DNA from: Endozoicomonas sp. 4G
Lineage (GTDB): Bacteria > Pseudomonadota > Gammaproteobacteria > Pseudomonadales > Endozoicomonadaceae
Direction: 5' to 3'
Length of the DNA stretch: 64,000 nucleotides
NCBI RefSeq assembly: GCF_023822025.1
Contig: NZ_CP082909.1
Location: 5,500,001-5,564,000 of the forward strand
Below the pieces are notes generated by a model, which saw only the letters and a list, made by a program, of their open reading frames with translations, searched no databases and had not been told where the DNA came from. Each line of letters starts with the position of its first letter. Positions within the stretch are counted from its first letter, which is position 1. This document shows, piece after piece, positions 23,797 through 32,870 of the stretch. The position numbers and the translations under genes were made by a program.

Positions 23797-24603
23797 ATGA
23801 AAAAGACACTGATGGCTTTAATGGTTGCTTCAACTTTCGCAATGACTGCTGGCACCGCATTTGCCGAGACCACTGAGCCTTGCCCTGAAAAGACCACTCA
23901 AGCAGCTGCCATTGAAGAAACTGCCGCTGATGAAACCAAGGTAGAACCAACCGGTTACATTCTGGCTCAGGCAGAAGAAGAGCCTAAAGTTGAACCAGCC
24001 AGCCAGAGCGCTGAAGAAGAGAAAGTAGAACCTGCAAGCTACCAGCTGGCCCAGGTTGAAGAAGAGCCTGCGGTAGAACCAGCCAGCCAGAGCGCTGAAG
24101 AAGAGAAAGTAGAACCAGCAAGCTACCAGCTGGCTCAGGTGGAAGAAGAGCCTGCGGTAGAACCAGCAAGCCAGAGCGCTGAAGAAGAGAAAGTAGAGCC
24201 TGCAAGCTACCAGCTGGCCCAGGTGGAAGAAGAGCCTGCGGTAGAACCAGCAAGCCAGAGCGCTGAAGAAGAGAAAGTAGAACCAGCAAGCTACCAGCTG
24301 GCTCAGGTGGAAGAAGAGCCTGCGGTAGAACCAGCCAGCCAGAGCGCTGAAGAAGAGAAAGTAGAACCTGCAAGCTACCAGCTGGCTCAGGTTGAAGAAG
24401 AGCCTGCGGTAGAACCAGCAAGCCAGAGCGCTGAAGAAGAGAAAGTAGAGCCTGCAAGCTACCAGCTGGCTCAGGTTGAAGAAGAGCCTGCGGTAGAACC
24501 AGCAAGCCAGAGCGCTGAAGAAGAGAAAGTAGAGCCTGCAAGCTATCAGCTGGCAAGCAGTGAAGAGATCAAACCTGAAACTGAAACAAAATCCTTTGCC
24601 TGA
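23797..24603 (+). CDS. Exported acidic tandem-repeat protein
   Basis: Product of 268 aa. A clear signal peptide (KKTLMALMVASTFAMTAGTAFAE, cleavage after AFA) is followed by seven nearly identical 28-residue units, VEPASYQLAQVEEEPA plus VEPASQSAEEEK. It is very Glu-rich, lacks Cys after the first unit and has no other domain, so it is probably an extended periplasmic or surface-released polypeptide. Family not recognised. GGAG lies 8 nt upstream of the start, and a terminator follows. Repeat number is likely to vary between strains. Confidence 0.8.
   Translation: MKKTLMALMVASTFAMTAGTAFAETTEPCPEKTTQAAAIEETAADETKVEPTGYILAQAEEEPKVEPASQSAEEEKVEPASYQLAQVEEEPAVEPASQSAEEEKVEPASYQLAQVEEEPAVEPASQSAEEEKVEPASYQLAQVEEEPAVEPASQSAEEEKVEPASYQLAQVEEEPAVEPASQSAEEEKVEPASYQLAQVEEEPAVEPASQSAEEEKVEPASYQLAQVEEEPAVEPASQSAEEEKVEPASYQLASSEEIKPETETKSFA
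23984..24556 (+). repeat. Seven 84-bp tandem repeats
   Basis: The period is exactly 84 bp (landmark CTGAAGAAGAG at 24011, 24095, 24179 and so on to 24515). Copies differ by only a few synonymous bases such as CCT/CCA and CCC/CTC. The reverse strand stays open through the array with a Leu-rich pattern, a by-product of codon composition. Confidence 0.93.
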
Positions 24604-24619
24604 ATAGGTCTTTAACTTG

Positions 24620-24653
24620 AAAAAAGGGTTGCCGGGATTCTTCCGGCAACCCC
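24620..24653 (+). terminator. Terminator after the repeat protein
   Basis: GGGTTGCCGG and CCGGCAACCC form a strong stem around GATTCTT, preceded by an A run. It lies about 25 nt beyond the stop. Confidence 0.75.
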
Positions 24654-24734
24654 AATCCAGTTGCAGAAGGTTTTCAAGTCAACGCAGTTTAGGTATCTTA
24701 CGCCAACTTTTCATTGGCAGACCACATACCTCTC

Positions 24735-25451
24735 ATGACCACCTCAGTTGAACCTGATCATACCCCTGATCCGACTAAACGTCGGGAAATCAAAAGTTTT
24801 GTCCTGCGCGCAGGTCGTATGACCACAGGGCAACGTCGTGGCTGGGATGAATGCTGGGACAAGTGGGGTCTTCGAAAAGAAGACGGCCCGTTAAACATCA
24901 CCGAAGCCTTTGGCCGGGAGGCACCGGTCGTACTGGAAATCGGTTACGGCATGGGTCTGTCACTGCTGGCCATGGCAAAAGCTGAGGGTGACAAAAACTT
25001 TATCGGTATTGAAGTTCATCGTCCGGGGGTCGGCAGCCTGCTGAATGAGTGCCAGCTGGCGGGTGTCACCAATGTTCGCAGCTACTGTGATGATGCGGTT
25101 GAAGTGCTTCGTGAATGCATTGCCGACGGTAGCCTGTCCAGAGTTCAGATTTATTTCCCCGACCCCTGGCATAAGAAGCGTCATCATAAGCGCCGCCTGA
25201 TTCAACCCGGATTTATTGCAGCCATCAGACCGAAACTGGCTATAGGCGGTGTTATTCACCTGGCCACAGACTGGGAAAACTATGCTGAGCAAATGATGGA
25301 AGTCATGACAGCGGCTGAAGGTTTTAACAATCAGGAAGGTGAAGGTCGCTATGCGCCCAGGCCAGACTTCAGACCTCTAACCAAGTTTGAAAAGCGCGGT
25401 CATCGGTTGGGTCATGGGGTTTGGGACCTTTTGTTTGAGAGAACGGAATAA
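24735..25451 (+). CDS. trmB: tRNA (guanine-N7)-methyltransferase
   Basis: Product of 238 aa from ATG 24735; a TTG at 24714 would add seven residues. It contains the SAM motif [27 protein letters not shown] and the TrmB signature [16 protein letters not shown]. It methylates G46 in the variable loop of tRNAs. The C terminus [19 protein letters not shown] is typical. It is monocistronic. Confidence 0.95.
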   Translation: MTTSVEPDHTPDPTKRREIKSFVLRAGRMTTGQRRGWDECWDKWGLRKEDGPLNITEAFGREAPVVLEIGYGMGLSLLAMAKAEGDKNFIGIEVHRPGVGSLLNECQLAGVTNVRSYCDDAVEVLRECIADGSLSRVQIYFPDPWHKKRHHKRRLIQPGFIAAIRPKLAIGGVIHLATDWENYAEQMMEVMTAAEGFNNQEGEGRYAPRPDFRPLTKFEKRGHRLGHGVWDLLFERTE

Positions 25452-25501
25452 ACACTGCCCTTTCCGGAGTGGGCAAAGCGGCCATCGTTTTGCTCCTCTG
25501 C

Positions 25502-25831
25502 TCAACGTCCCAGCCTCTCCGACAATAACCCTACGCAGATGATGATCACCAGCAATACTGGAGCCAGAGTGAAATGATTGAAGTAGCTCAGTAAATGACC
25601 GAGCCATTGAGGGACAAAATAGAAGATGGCACCAAACAGGGCGAGATTCAAAACCGCTCTTACAGGAACTCTCAACACGGCATGAAGCCGGTCTAACCAA
25701 CGACTGCCCCATGAGGCAATAAAACGACCTATAAAGGCGGTTGCCACTGCCGTCAGGGCCATCGCAATAACATCAAGATGCTGACGAGCCAGCTTGGATA
25801 GAAAAATAATGCTGTCCGTTATCCATTCCAT
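25502..25831 (-). CDS. DUF3392 small membrane protein
   Basis: Product of 109 aa with three or four transmembrane helices (residues about 20-40, 58-80 and 86-104) and the sequence pattern of DUF3392 proteins found in marine gammaproteobacteria: SRWLDRLHAVLRVPVRAVLNL and FVPQWLGHLL. Function unknown. It is convergent with trmB, with a 50-bp gap. Confidence 0.75.
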   Translation of the reverse strand: MEWITDSIIFLSKLARQHLDVIAMALTAVATAFIGRFIASWGSRWLDRLHAVLRVPVRAVLNLALFGAIFYFVPQWLGHLLSYFNHFTLAPVLLVIIICVGLLSERLGR

Positions 25832-25945
25832 AGTTCACTCTTCGTTTTGTGCCCGTAAATAATTCACAACCGATTCGCAGGATACTCAGCCAGAGTCGTT
25901 TTGGCTACTGATTGCAGAATACCAGGCAGACAAAACGAGGGGCTT

Positions 25946-27376
25946 TTACAGAGCCGATAAAATGGCCAGCGTTGTTATGACGGCCAAGCCAGTAGTCACC
26001 AGGGTCGTAACTTCTGAAGAAGTGGCGAACGTGCCGTTAATGGCAGGCGTGTCGGTAATAGCAGTAGGGGATCCGGTTGCTGTCTGGCTGCTGTTCGACT
26101 CAAACAGGAACTGACCTTCGACGTTGATCAGTCCGCTGCTGGCAGTCGCCGTGGAGCCATTTATAGCCGTCCAGGTATTCATGATATGACCGGTTGAATT
26201 GAAGAAGCTTTCGCACTCTCTTGCCAGTGGTAATGGATCTACAGCTTTCAGGATGAATTGTGGTTGAAGTTGTTGCCACGGGTTGACTGCCTCCAGTTTA
26301 TTGCAAGCCAGAGCCAGTGCAAGGGGTGTGCTGACGGTTATGGCTGTCCCTGTTATATAGATCTCATTAGCGGCCAGATTAAAGAGAGGACGTTCTGCGT
26401 CGGTATCTGCATAACCTGTAAGAACAAAACCTCGTTGAGGTTGTTCGGCAATGTAAATCAAGAGTGTATTTCTGAAAACATCCATACTGGCTCGGGGTCC
26501 GAGATTAAACTCACCTGCATCTGCCATTGCGCCCATGAACAGGTTCCCAATAACTGCGACCCTCTCTGAATGGTTCATGATGTTAGGAAGATTAATATAG
26601 ACCCCTTCATCAGGAATAGTTCCATGGTGCATCGCACTGATGGTGTCAACTCTGAGTGTGTTATTGGCGAACAGCAGACCCGGGCCGGGACGTGTGGCAT
26701 TGGCCGATGCATTCAGAGGTTCTTTGCAATCAATGTAAACTGCAGCCCATTCAGGAAGAAAGAAAACGTTGTTTTGTACGATCAATCTCCGGTTATAGCA
26801 CTCTGCGAAAACAATGGTGTTGACCGGCCTGTGGTGTTTAGGCCCAGTGGACAGGAAAGTAATGTGTTCTATATGACTGTCTCTTGTTTTTTCAAACTGA
26901 AAGTTGTCAGTGGTTCCAGCCTTGATCATATCTTTCTTCTGATAATTTGAGTGAAACGTAATGACGATTATAAAACCGTCATCAGCAGCCCCGAGAATGT
27001 CGTGACCGTCCTTTAGAACTATCTCGCTGCCAATAAAGTACTTAACCGGAATTATCCTTGTTGCGTGGGCAGCAGTTGGCGCAGTCGTATTGGAAGAGAG
27101 CAATATAACGGTATTCTCGGGAATCTGTTGTATCAGCTCACTTAAATCATCCGCAGGGTTGGCAGTGAGAACAATGCACTGTCGTCCGCTAACAAGTTTT
27201 CTGTACTCGTATAGTCGTTTCTTAACCCCCGTCGTCTGTTCTTTAAGAGTGTTGCACGCTGTTGGACGGCTTGTTGTGGCTGGAGATTGAGTCGTTGTCT
27301 GGGCCTTTAAGCTCAGAGTATGAAACAGGAATACAGGGGCGATTAACCAGACCGTATAATGACGCAGCTTAGTCAT
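25946..27376 (-). CDS. Secreted protein of unknown function with C-terminal hydrophobic tail
   Basis: ATG 27376 is preferred because it opens on a signal peptide (KLRHYTVWLIAPVFLFHTLSLKA) after an AGAGGG site; a longer start at 27454 overlaps hemW. The 476-aa product has a Thr-rich linker, then many short beta-strand/Asn segments (IVFAECYNRRLIVQNNVFFL, LLFANNTLRVDT, VAVIGNLFMG) suggesting a right-handed beta-helix. The last 20 residues are a hydrophobic helix. Ser/Thr-rich stretches flank it. No family is recognised. It resembles accessory exported proteins of animal symbionts. Confidence 0.6.
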   Translation of the reverse strand: MTKLRHYTVWLIAPVFLFHTLSLKAQTTTQSPATTSRPTACNTLKEQTTGVKKRLYEYRKLVSGRQCIVLTANPADDLSELIQQIPENTVILLSSNTTAPTAAHATRIIPVKYFIGSEIVLKDGHDILGAADDGFIIVITFHSNYQKKDMIKAGTTDNFQFEKTRDSHIEHITFLSTGPKHHRPVNTIVFAECYNRRLIVQNNVFFLPEWAAVYIDCKEPLNASANATRPGPGLLFANNTLRVDTISAMHHGTIPDEGVYINLPNIMNHSERVAVIGNLFMGAMADAGEFNLGPRASMDVFRNTLLIYIAEQPQRGFVLTGYADTDAERPLFNLAANEIYITGTAITVSTPLALALACNKLEAVNPWQQLQPQFILKAVDPLPLARECESFFNSTGHIMNTWTAINGSTATASSGLINVEGQFLFESNSSQTATGSPTAITDTPAINGTFATSSEVTTLVTTGLAVITTLAILSAL

Positions 27377-27446
27377 TTTCTGAACCCTCTGGAAGATAAG
27401 GCTCCTAGGAAGCAGACAAGATGAGGGGCTTTTATTTTGAAGCCAC

Positions 27447-28586
27447 TCATCCATCAGTAAACAACGCCAACAGATCGTTCAAAAAGAGTCGCCCCTGCCT
27501 GGTTGGCTGTAAGCGATCCTGCTCCAGCAAACCTTTTTGAATCGCCTGCTGACGTTGCGAATCAATATCTGAGAATGCCATTCCGGTTCTGCGCTGAAAC
27601 AGTGAGTGATCAACGCCCTGGTTAAGTCGCAGAACATTCATCATGAATTCAATGGGCAGATCATCCCTGCTCAGTGTCCTGTTGCCCGCCTCGAAGGGTT
27701 TATCCGCTGCCAGATAATCGCTGGGCATCCGGGTTTTCCAGTTCCGATAAATCCTGCCCGTCTCCCGCTCGGTTATCTTGCCATGGGCTCCTGCGCCAAT
27801 ACCGATATAGTCGCCAAACTGCCAATAGTTAAGGTTATGTCTGGCCTGTTTACCGGGTCGGCTGTAGGCTGAAATTTCGTACTGCTGATACCCGGCCTCT
27901 GCCAGTAAATCCCACCCTTCTTCCTGAATGGACCAGAGGGTATCGTCCTCGGGCAAGATCGGCGTTTTTGAATAGAAAACTGTATTGGGTTCAATGGTGA
28001 GCTGATACCAGGAAATATGGGTTGGTGCCAGTGTAATGGCTTTTTGCAGATCGGACAGACCGTCCTGAATGCTCTGACCAGGCAGCCCGTGCATCAGATC
28101 AATATTGAAGTTGTCAAAGCCCATCCCCGTCAGGGACTCAATGGCTTTATGTGCTTCGTCTGAGCTGTGAATTCGGCCCAGTGCCTTGAGTTTTTCATCC
28201 TGAAAACTCTGAACTCCCAATGACAATCGGTTGATACCGGCTTTGCGATAGTCCTTGAACCGATCGTGTTCATAGGTGCCGGGGTTGGCTTCCATGGTGA
28301 TTTCAATCTCCGGCAAGAAACGGATTCTTTTTTCCAGCTCGCAGAGAAAACGATCAAAGCCGTTGGCAGACATCAAACTGGGAGTGCCACCACCGAAGAA
28401 AATCGTGTGAAGCGCTCTCCCCTGAAGGGTATTCACTTCGTTGTCAAAGTCTTCCAACAGGGCATCGACATAGGCTTCTTCAGGAATACCATGACTGAGC
28501 GCGTGGGAGTTGAAGTCACAATAAGGACATTTTTTGACACACCAGGGAATGTGCACATAAAGGCTCAATGGCGGGAGTTCGAGCAT
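27447..28586 (-). CDS. hemW: HemW radical-SAM heme chaperone
   Basis: Product of 379 aa with the HemW-type radical SAM cluster motif CVKKCPYCDF (residues 16-25), FFGGGTPSLM, and the C-terminal HemN-like region (IEFMMNVLRLNQGVD). It is thought to insert heme into respiratory enzymes rather than act as a coproporphyrinogen oxidase. It sits downstream of rdgB in the order common in Pseudomonas-like genomes. Confidence 0.94.
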   Translation of the reverse strand: MLELPPLSLYVHIPWCVKKCPYCDFNSHALSHGIPEEAYVDALLEDFDNEVNTLQGRALHTIFFGGGTPSLMSANGFDRFLCELEKRIRFLPEIEITMEANPGTYEHDRFKDYRKAGINRLSLGVQSFQDEKLKALGRIHSSDEAHKAIESLTGMGFDNFNIDLMHGLPGQSIQDGLSDLQKAITLAPTHISWYQLTIEPNTVFYSKTPILPEDDTLWSIQEEGWDLLAEAGYQQYEISAYSRPGKQARHNLNYWQFGDYIGIGAGAHGKITERETGRIYRNWKTRMPSDYLAADKPFEAGNRTLSRDDLPIEFMMNVLRLNQGVDHSLFQRRTGMAFSDIDSQRQQAIQKGLLEQDRLQPTRQGRLFLNDLLALFTDG

Positions 28587-28652
28587 ATTGACAATCGGAT
28601 CAGGTGATTAAAGCAGCCGGATGTTATCAACGGCTGCACGGAGAAAAAACCT

Positions 28653-29273
28653 TCAGGAGCGTTCTTTTAACTGCTCCAGAAGTTGCGCCATGGCTTTTGC
28701 CCGGTGGCTGATGCGGTTCTTTTGTTCCCGGCTGAGTTCAGCCGCCGCACAATCCTGATCAGGCACATAAAACAGCGGGTCATAACCAAAACCCTGATCA
28801 CCTACAGGTGCGTCCAGAATGTAGCCTTCCCAGCGGCCATGACAGATCAGGGGAGTAGGATCTTCTGCATGACGCAGATAGACCAGCACGCTGTGAAAAC
28901 GTGCGGTTCTTTGCTCTTTGGGCAATCCGTTCAAGCTCTGTAACAGCTTCTGGTTATTCGCTTTATCGGTGGCCTGCTCACCGGCAAAGCGTGCTGAGTA
29001 AATACCCGGTTGACCATTGAGGGCATCCACTTCAATCCCGGAATCATCAGCAATGGCTGCAAAACCCGATAGTTTCGCCGCATGTCTGGCCTTGATCAGA
29101 GCGTTCTCTACAAAGGTCAGTCCCGTTTCCTCAACAGAGTCGACGTTGAAATCACTTTGTGGAAACACTTCAAAGTCCAGCCCTGAGAGCATCTGCTGAA
29201 GCTCAATGAGCTTGCCCTGGTTACCGCTGGCCAATACCACTTTTTTTGGCGCTTTGTTTAGCAACGACTTCAT
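28653..29273 (-). CDS. rdgB: XTP/dITP pyrophosphatase
   Basis: Product of 206 aa of the Ham1/RdgB family: [17 protein letters not shown], the substrate-binding [20 protein letters not shown], and [12 protein letters not shown] followed by [10 protein letters not shown]. It removes deaminated purine triphosphates from the nucleotide pool. Its start overlaps the DUF4426 stop by 4 nt, placing it in the metX-metW operon. Confidence 0.95.
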   Translation of the reverse strand: MKSLLNKAPKKVVLASGNQGKLIELQQMLSGLDFEVFPQSDFNVDSVEETGLTFVENALIKARHAAKLSGFAAIADDSGIEVDALNGQPGIYSARFAGEQATDKANNQKLLQSLNGLPKEQRTARFHSVLVYLRHAEDPTPLICHGRWEGYILDAPVGDQGFGYDPLFYVPDQDCAAAELSREQKNRISHRAKAMAQLLEQLKERS

Positions 29274-29761
29274 TGGCCACCCTCGTAGAACTTCTGGCTG
29301 AACTGAATGGTATGACTCTGACTGGAGCCTTCGAGGCGTATTTTGATGGTGAATTTTAGCGTTTCTTCATTACTGAACCGAAAACCTGCCAGATAATAGA
29401 CGGCATCACCTTCGTCGATTTCCCTGAATTTCAGAGCAGACTGCTGACCCAGAAGGTTGCTGGTTTTGCCGTCAAAAGAGGCTTTTACCGCCGTGCCTTC
29501 TTCACTGTCCCTGACGTTTCTGACAACGATATTGACCAGACCGTTTTTTGGCCCACGTTCGAAACCGTACATCTTGGCCATATCGGGCTCAAGGAATGTG
29601 CTGGGGAAGGCACTGTAATACACTTCATAATCACCAAACCGGGCTGGCTCGTCATTGATAACACGGGCTTCAGGTACCGGCGCGGCATAAGCTTGTGAAA
29701 AAACGACAAGCGTCAACAGTAGACTGAACAGCCCAAAACGTTGCAGCCATAAACAGGCCAT
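29270..29761 (-). CDS. DUF4426 periplasmic protein
   Basis: Product of 163 aa with a signal peptide (about residues 1-26, ending AYA) and the DUF4426 core: [25 protein letters not shown] and GLVNIVVRN. Function unknown. It lies consistently between metW and rdgB in gammaproteobacteria, as here (4-nt gap to metW, overlap with rdgB). Confidence 0.88.
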   Translation of the reverse strand: MACLWLQRFGLFSLLLTLVVFSQAYAAPVPEARVINDEPARFGDYEVYYSAFPSTFLEPDMAKMYGFERGPKNGLVNIVVRNVRDSEEGTAVKASFDGKTSNLLGQQSALKFREIDEGDAVYYLAGFRFSNEETLKFTIKIRLEGSSQSHTIQFSQKFYEGGQ

Positions 29762-29765
29762 GATT

Positions 29766-30368
29766 TTACTCTCCTCGAGTCAGATGATAGATAGCCACTT
29801 CTCCCATCAGATTGGGCAGCAAGCGGGTTCTCAAGCCGCCCCTGTTGGCACTATCGGTTACCATGCGATTAATGATCTTCAGCTTTTTCTGATGGCAAAG
29901 GTCTTCAAAATCCTTAAACGTACAGAAGTGTATATTAGGCGTGTTATACCAGGTATAAGGCATAAATTTGGATACCGGCATTCTACCTTTAGCCGCCAGA
30001 TACCAGCGGCAACGCCAATGGCCGAAGTTCGGAAAGGTGACAATGCATTCCCGACCCACCCTCAGCATTTCATCCAGTGCTAAATGGGGAAACTGCAAAG
30101 CCTGCAGAGCTTGCGTCATAACAACGGTATCAAAGCTTTGATCGCCAAAATTGCTCAGCCCCTGGTCAATGTTTTGCTCAAGAACATTGACGCCCTTCTC
30201 AATACACTTCTGGATATTTTGTGGATTAATCTCCAACCCATAACCCCTGACCTGCTTGTTGCTGCTCAGATCTGCCAGCAAAGTGCCTTCACCGCAGGCC
30301 AGATCAAGAATACGACTGTCCTGGTCAATCCAGTCACTAATGATGGCAAAATCAACACGAGTGCTCAT
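29766..30368 (-). CDS. metW: MetW methionine biosynthesis protein
   Basis: Product of 200 aa from ATG 30368, overlapping the metX stop (ATGA). SAM-methyltransferase-like fold: [37 protein letters not shown], and the MetW segment [15 protein letters not shown] with [15 protein letters not shown]. MetW is required with MetX for homoserine acylation in many proteobacteria. Confidence 0.95.
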   Translation of the reverse strand: MSTRVDFAIISDWIDQDSRILDLACGEGTLLADLSSNKQVRGYGLEINPQNIQKCIEKGVNVLEQNIDQGLSNFGDQSFDTVVMTQALQALQFPHLALDEMLRVGRECIVTFPNFGHWRCRWYLAAKGRMPVSKFMPYTWYNTPNIHFCTFKDFEDLCHQKKLKIINRMVTDSANRGGLRTRLLPNLMGEVAIYHLTRGE

Positions 30369-31522
30369 ACAATGGCCTCCCTGCATTCGTCAGCGACTCG
30401 TGTCATATAGCTTGAAACAGCATCTACATATCGGGGAATGTTCATCAGGAATGCATCATGGCCCTGGGGAGCATCCACTTCCATATAGGAGACCTGCTTG
30501 CCTGCCTTCAGCAATGCATCGGTGATCTCTCTGGAGCGCTCCGGGGAGAAGCGCCAGTCGGTAGTGAATGAAATCAACAAAAAGTGTGCCTTGACCTGAG
30601 ACAGGGCACAGACAAGGTCATCATTAAACGGGCGAGCCGGATCAAAATAATCCAGGGCCCGAGTCATCAACAAATAGGTGTTGGCATCAAAACTGCCGGA
30701 GAAGTTTTCCCCCTGATAGCGAAGATAACTCTCTACCTGAAACTGAACGCCGTAATCAAAACTGTATTCTTTATTTTTGAGTTCACGGCCAAACTTCTGT
30801 CCCATGGCATCATCCGACAGGTAGGTAATGTGGCCTACCATTCTGGCTAATCCCAGGCCGTTCCTGGGCAGCGTTCCCGCTTCAAGATATTGCCCGTCCC
30901 GAAAGTTTTCATCGGAGCGAATGGCCTGACGGGCCACTTCATTGAAGGCAATATTCTGTGCCGACAGCTTGGGAGCCGAGGCAATCACAATGGCATGACG
31001 CACTCGTTCAGGATAAGCCATAGACCAGTAAAGCGCCTGCATACCACCGAGACTGCCACCCACAACAGATGCCCATTGTCGTATACCAAGATGGTCTGCC
31101 AGTCTGGCTTGACTCTCAACCCAGTCTTCCACGGTCACTATGGGGAAATCAGAGCCATAACGTTTTCCGGTTTGCGGGTTGATGCTGGTTGGGCCTGTAC
31201 TGCCATGGCAGCCGCCGAGGTTATTGAGACTGACAACAAAGAAATGCCGGGTATCCAGAGGTTTTCCCGGACCGATAAAATTATCCCACCAGCCAGGCTT
31301 GCGATCGTCCAGCGTGTGATAACCTGCCGCATGATGATGGCCACTGAGTGCGTGGCAGATCAAAACACCATTATTCTTTTCGGTATTCAGTTCGCCGTAG
31401 GTTTCAATTACCAGGTCATATTCTTTCAGAGTCTGACCGCAACTTAGCTGAAGGGGCTGGTCAAAATGAACCGTTCTCGATGCGACCAGACCCACCGAGT
31501 CAGGAGGAATAGTTTCTGGCAT
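30365..31522 (-). CDS. metX: Homoserine O-acyltransferase MetX
   Basis: Product of 385 aa, alpha/beta hydrolase. The nucleophile elbow is [13 protein letters not shown] (Ser), with the oxyanion-side [11 protein letters not shown] and the C-terminal catalytic His in [13 protein letters not shown]. It acylates homoserine in methionine synthesis. In gammaproteobacteria with MetW the acyl donor is often succinyl-CoA despite the MetX fold, so acetyl versus succinyl is undecided. It is first in a five-gene minus-strand run to hemW. Confidence 0.94.
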   Translation of the reverse strand: MPETIPPDSVGLVASRTVHFDQPLQLSCGQTLKEYDLVIETYGELNTEKNNGVLICHALSGHHHAAGYHTLDDRKPGWWDNFIGPGKPLDTRHFFVVSLNNLGGCHGSTGPTSINPQTGKRYGSDFPIVTVEDWVESQARLADHLGIRQWASVVGGSLGGMQALYWSMAYPERVRHAIVIASAPKLSAQNIAFNEVARQAIRSDENFRDGQYLEAGTLPRNGLGLARMVGHITYLSDDAMGQKFGRELKNKEYSFDYGVQFQVESYLRYQGENFSGSFDANTYLLMTRALDYFDPARPFNDDLVCALSQVKAHFLLISFTTDWRFSPERSREITDALLKAGKQVSYMEVDAPQGHDAFLMNIPRYVDAVSSYMTRVADECREAIV

Positions 31523-31713
31523 AGTTACTTATCTATCACTTGTTACCGTGAAACACTTTTTAGCACGTCGGGTGATGAACAACTGATGGCAATGTCCACA
31601 GATTGTCTATCGACATGCAGAATCACCAGGCTGACCACAGTCAGCCCGGAAGCCCGATCTGTATTCATATTCAAAGCGGGGAAGTGTATCTATTTGGTGG
31701 GTAGTTGTCAGTA

Positions 31714-31941
31714 TTATCGAGTACGAAGAAAACAACGATCCAGGGCCAACTCCGTCAAAGCCAGCAGATGGCTCAGAAAAACACTTTCCACCTGACGTGA
31801 AGAGAAGTAAAGATGCTGATCATGAATGTATTCGTCGACGCTCTGGTTGCAGGTCAGGGAGACGTAAAAAGCCTTCATGGCCTCATCCTTCACGTTGAGA
31901 ACAGAGACAATCGTTGCGTCGGGTAGTGTCGTTTCGCTCAT
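31714..31941 (-). CDS. Small hypothetical protein
   Basis: ATG 31941 has AAGGAG 8 nt upstream and gives a 75-aa product (MSETTLPDATIVSVLNVKDE, then FYVSLTCNQSVDEYIHDQHLYF and a Leu-rich C-terminal helix). An upstream in-frame start at 32037 lacks a ribosome-binding site. Not recognised. It stands alone between metX and the TIGR02449 gene. Confidence 0.6.
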   Translation of the reverse strand: MSETTLPDATIVSVLNVKDEAMKAFYVSLTCNQSVDEYIHDQHLYFSSRQVESVFLSHLLALTELALDRCFLRTR

Positions 31942-32037
31942 GCAAAACTCCTTGGGGCATTTCACCCCATCGCACAGGGTCAACGGTTGCCCTGTGCAAT
32001 TTTGAAAAGCACCAAGATTGCTGGCTGGTTTGAGCAA

Positions 32038-32450
32038 TACTCCGGTAGAACAGGCTAATGGCGCTTATCGCCGCACAAACGTGCTGCCCCGGCTTTAGAA
32101 AAGAATCTGGATTAAAGAAGGGCATTAAGCCGGTATCAGACGCCCGGTTAGTACATGATGCTAGTCGTCTTTAAAGCATTTCAAAGGCGGTGGATTCACA
32201 TCAGAACCGAGTCGTAAACATGCGTTTTTCACTCGCGTTCTTTTGTCATCACCTCGCAAGTATAGCCTGCATATACGTAACTTATCTGAACTTAGCCTGA
32301 AGTATGTGCTATCGTAGAGCCAGTGTAAAAGCCACCCTGAATTTTGCACACCAGCCCGCCAGACTAATGCTTTCAAAACAGGCAGGCAGCTGTCGGTTAC
32401 AGACCGGCTGATTTCGTCCAAACTATTTCCTGGTGAAAAAAGTAACAGTT
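32038..32450. other. Intergenic region without clear genes
   Basis: This stretch holds the promoters of the divergent 31941 and 32451 genes. A minus-strand frame of 86 codons (32161-32421) has no ribosome-binding site and a low-complexity, Leu/Arg/Ser-rich product, so it is not called. No RNA gene is recognised. Confidence 0.4.
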
Positions 32451-32684
32451 ATGTCTATCGAATCCTTAGGCCAACTAGAGAACAAACTTCAGAATCTGAT
32501 CGACAAACTTGAGCTCACTCGAATGGAGCTTGAAGAGTTGCGTTCGACCAATACCCGCCTGGAAGATGAAAATACTCATCTCAAGCAGGAACTGAGCTCC
32601 TGGAGTGACAGGGTGGGTAGCCTGCTGGGCAAACTGGACAGTGTATCTGATGAAGCTGAAGAAGTAGCCTACGAGCAGGCATAA
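32451..32684 (+). CDS. TIGR02449-family coiled-coil protein (ZapB-like)
   Basis: Product of 77 aa from ATG 32451. Almost entirely coiled coil: QLENKLQNLIDKLELTRMEL, then RLEDENTHLKQELSSW and VGSLLGKLDSV. It matches the small TIGR02449 proteins that usually sit upstream of zapA and 6S RNA; here neither follows, and the next gene is a convergent ABC-F protein. A role near the division ring is inferred from similarity to ZapB only. Confidence 0.8.
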   Translation: MSIESLGQLENKLQNLIDKLELTRMELEELRSTNTRLEDENTHLKQELSSWSDRVGSLLGKLDSVSDEAEEVAYEQA

Positions 32685-32870
32685 AAGGTCATCAGTCAGA
32701 TTCATGCCCCCTACTTAGGGAGTGTGCAGCTATGCATGCCCAGCTATACACGTCCAGCAAAGCCGTGCTGTCTGGTTGTTGTTTTGCCAGACAGCCCAAC
32801 AGAGATCGTGTGTAGGGTGTTGCGCTCAGCTGCATCAGGAACCTGGTCGTCGTCAGGCGTCGGCTGGCGT

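Noticed and set aside
23984-24556. Minus-strand 190-codon Leu-rich repeat frame
   Set aside because: It is the mirror of the 84-bp repeats encoding the secreted protein and has no start signals.
32685-32870. 6S RNA after the TIGR02449 gene
   Set aside because: The usual location in related genomes, but the long bulged helix and conserved bubble sequences of 6S RNA are not recognisable here.
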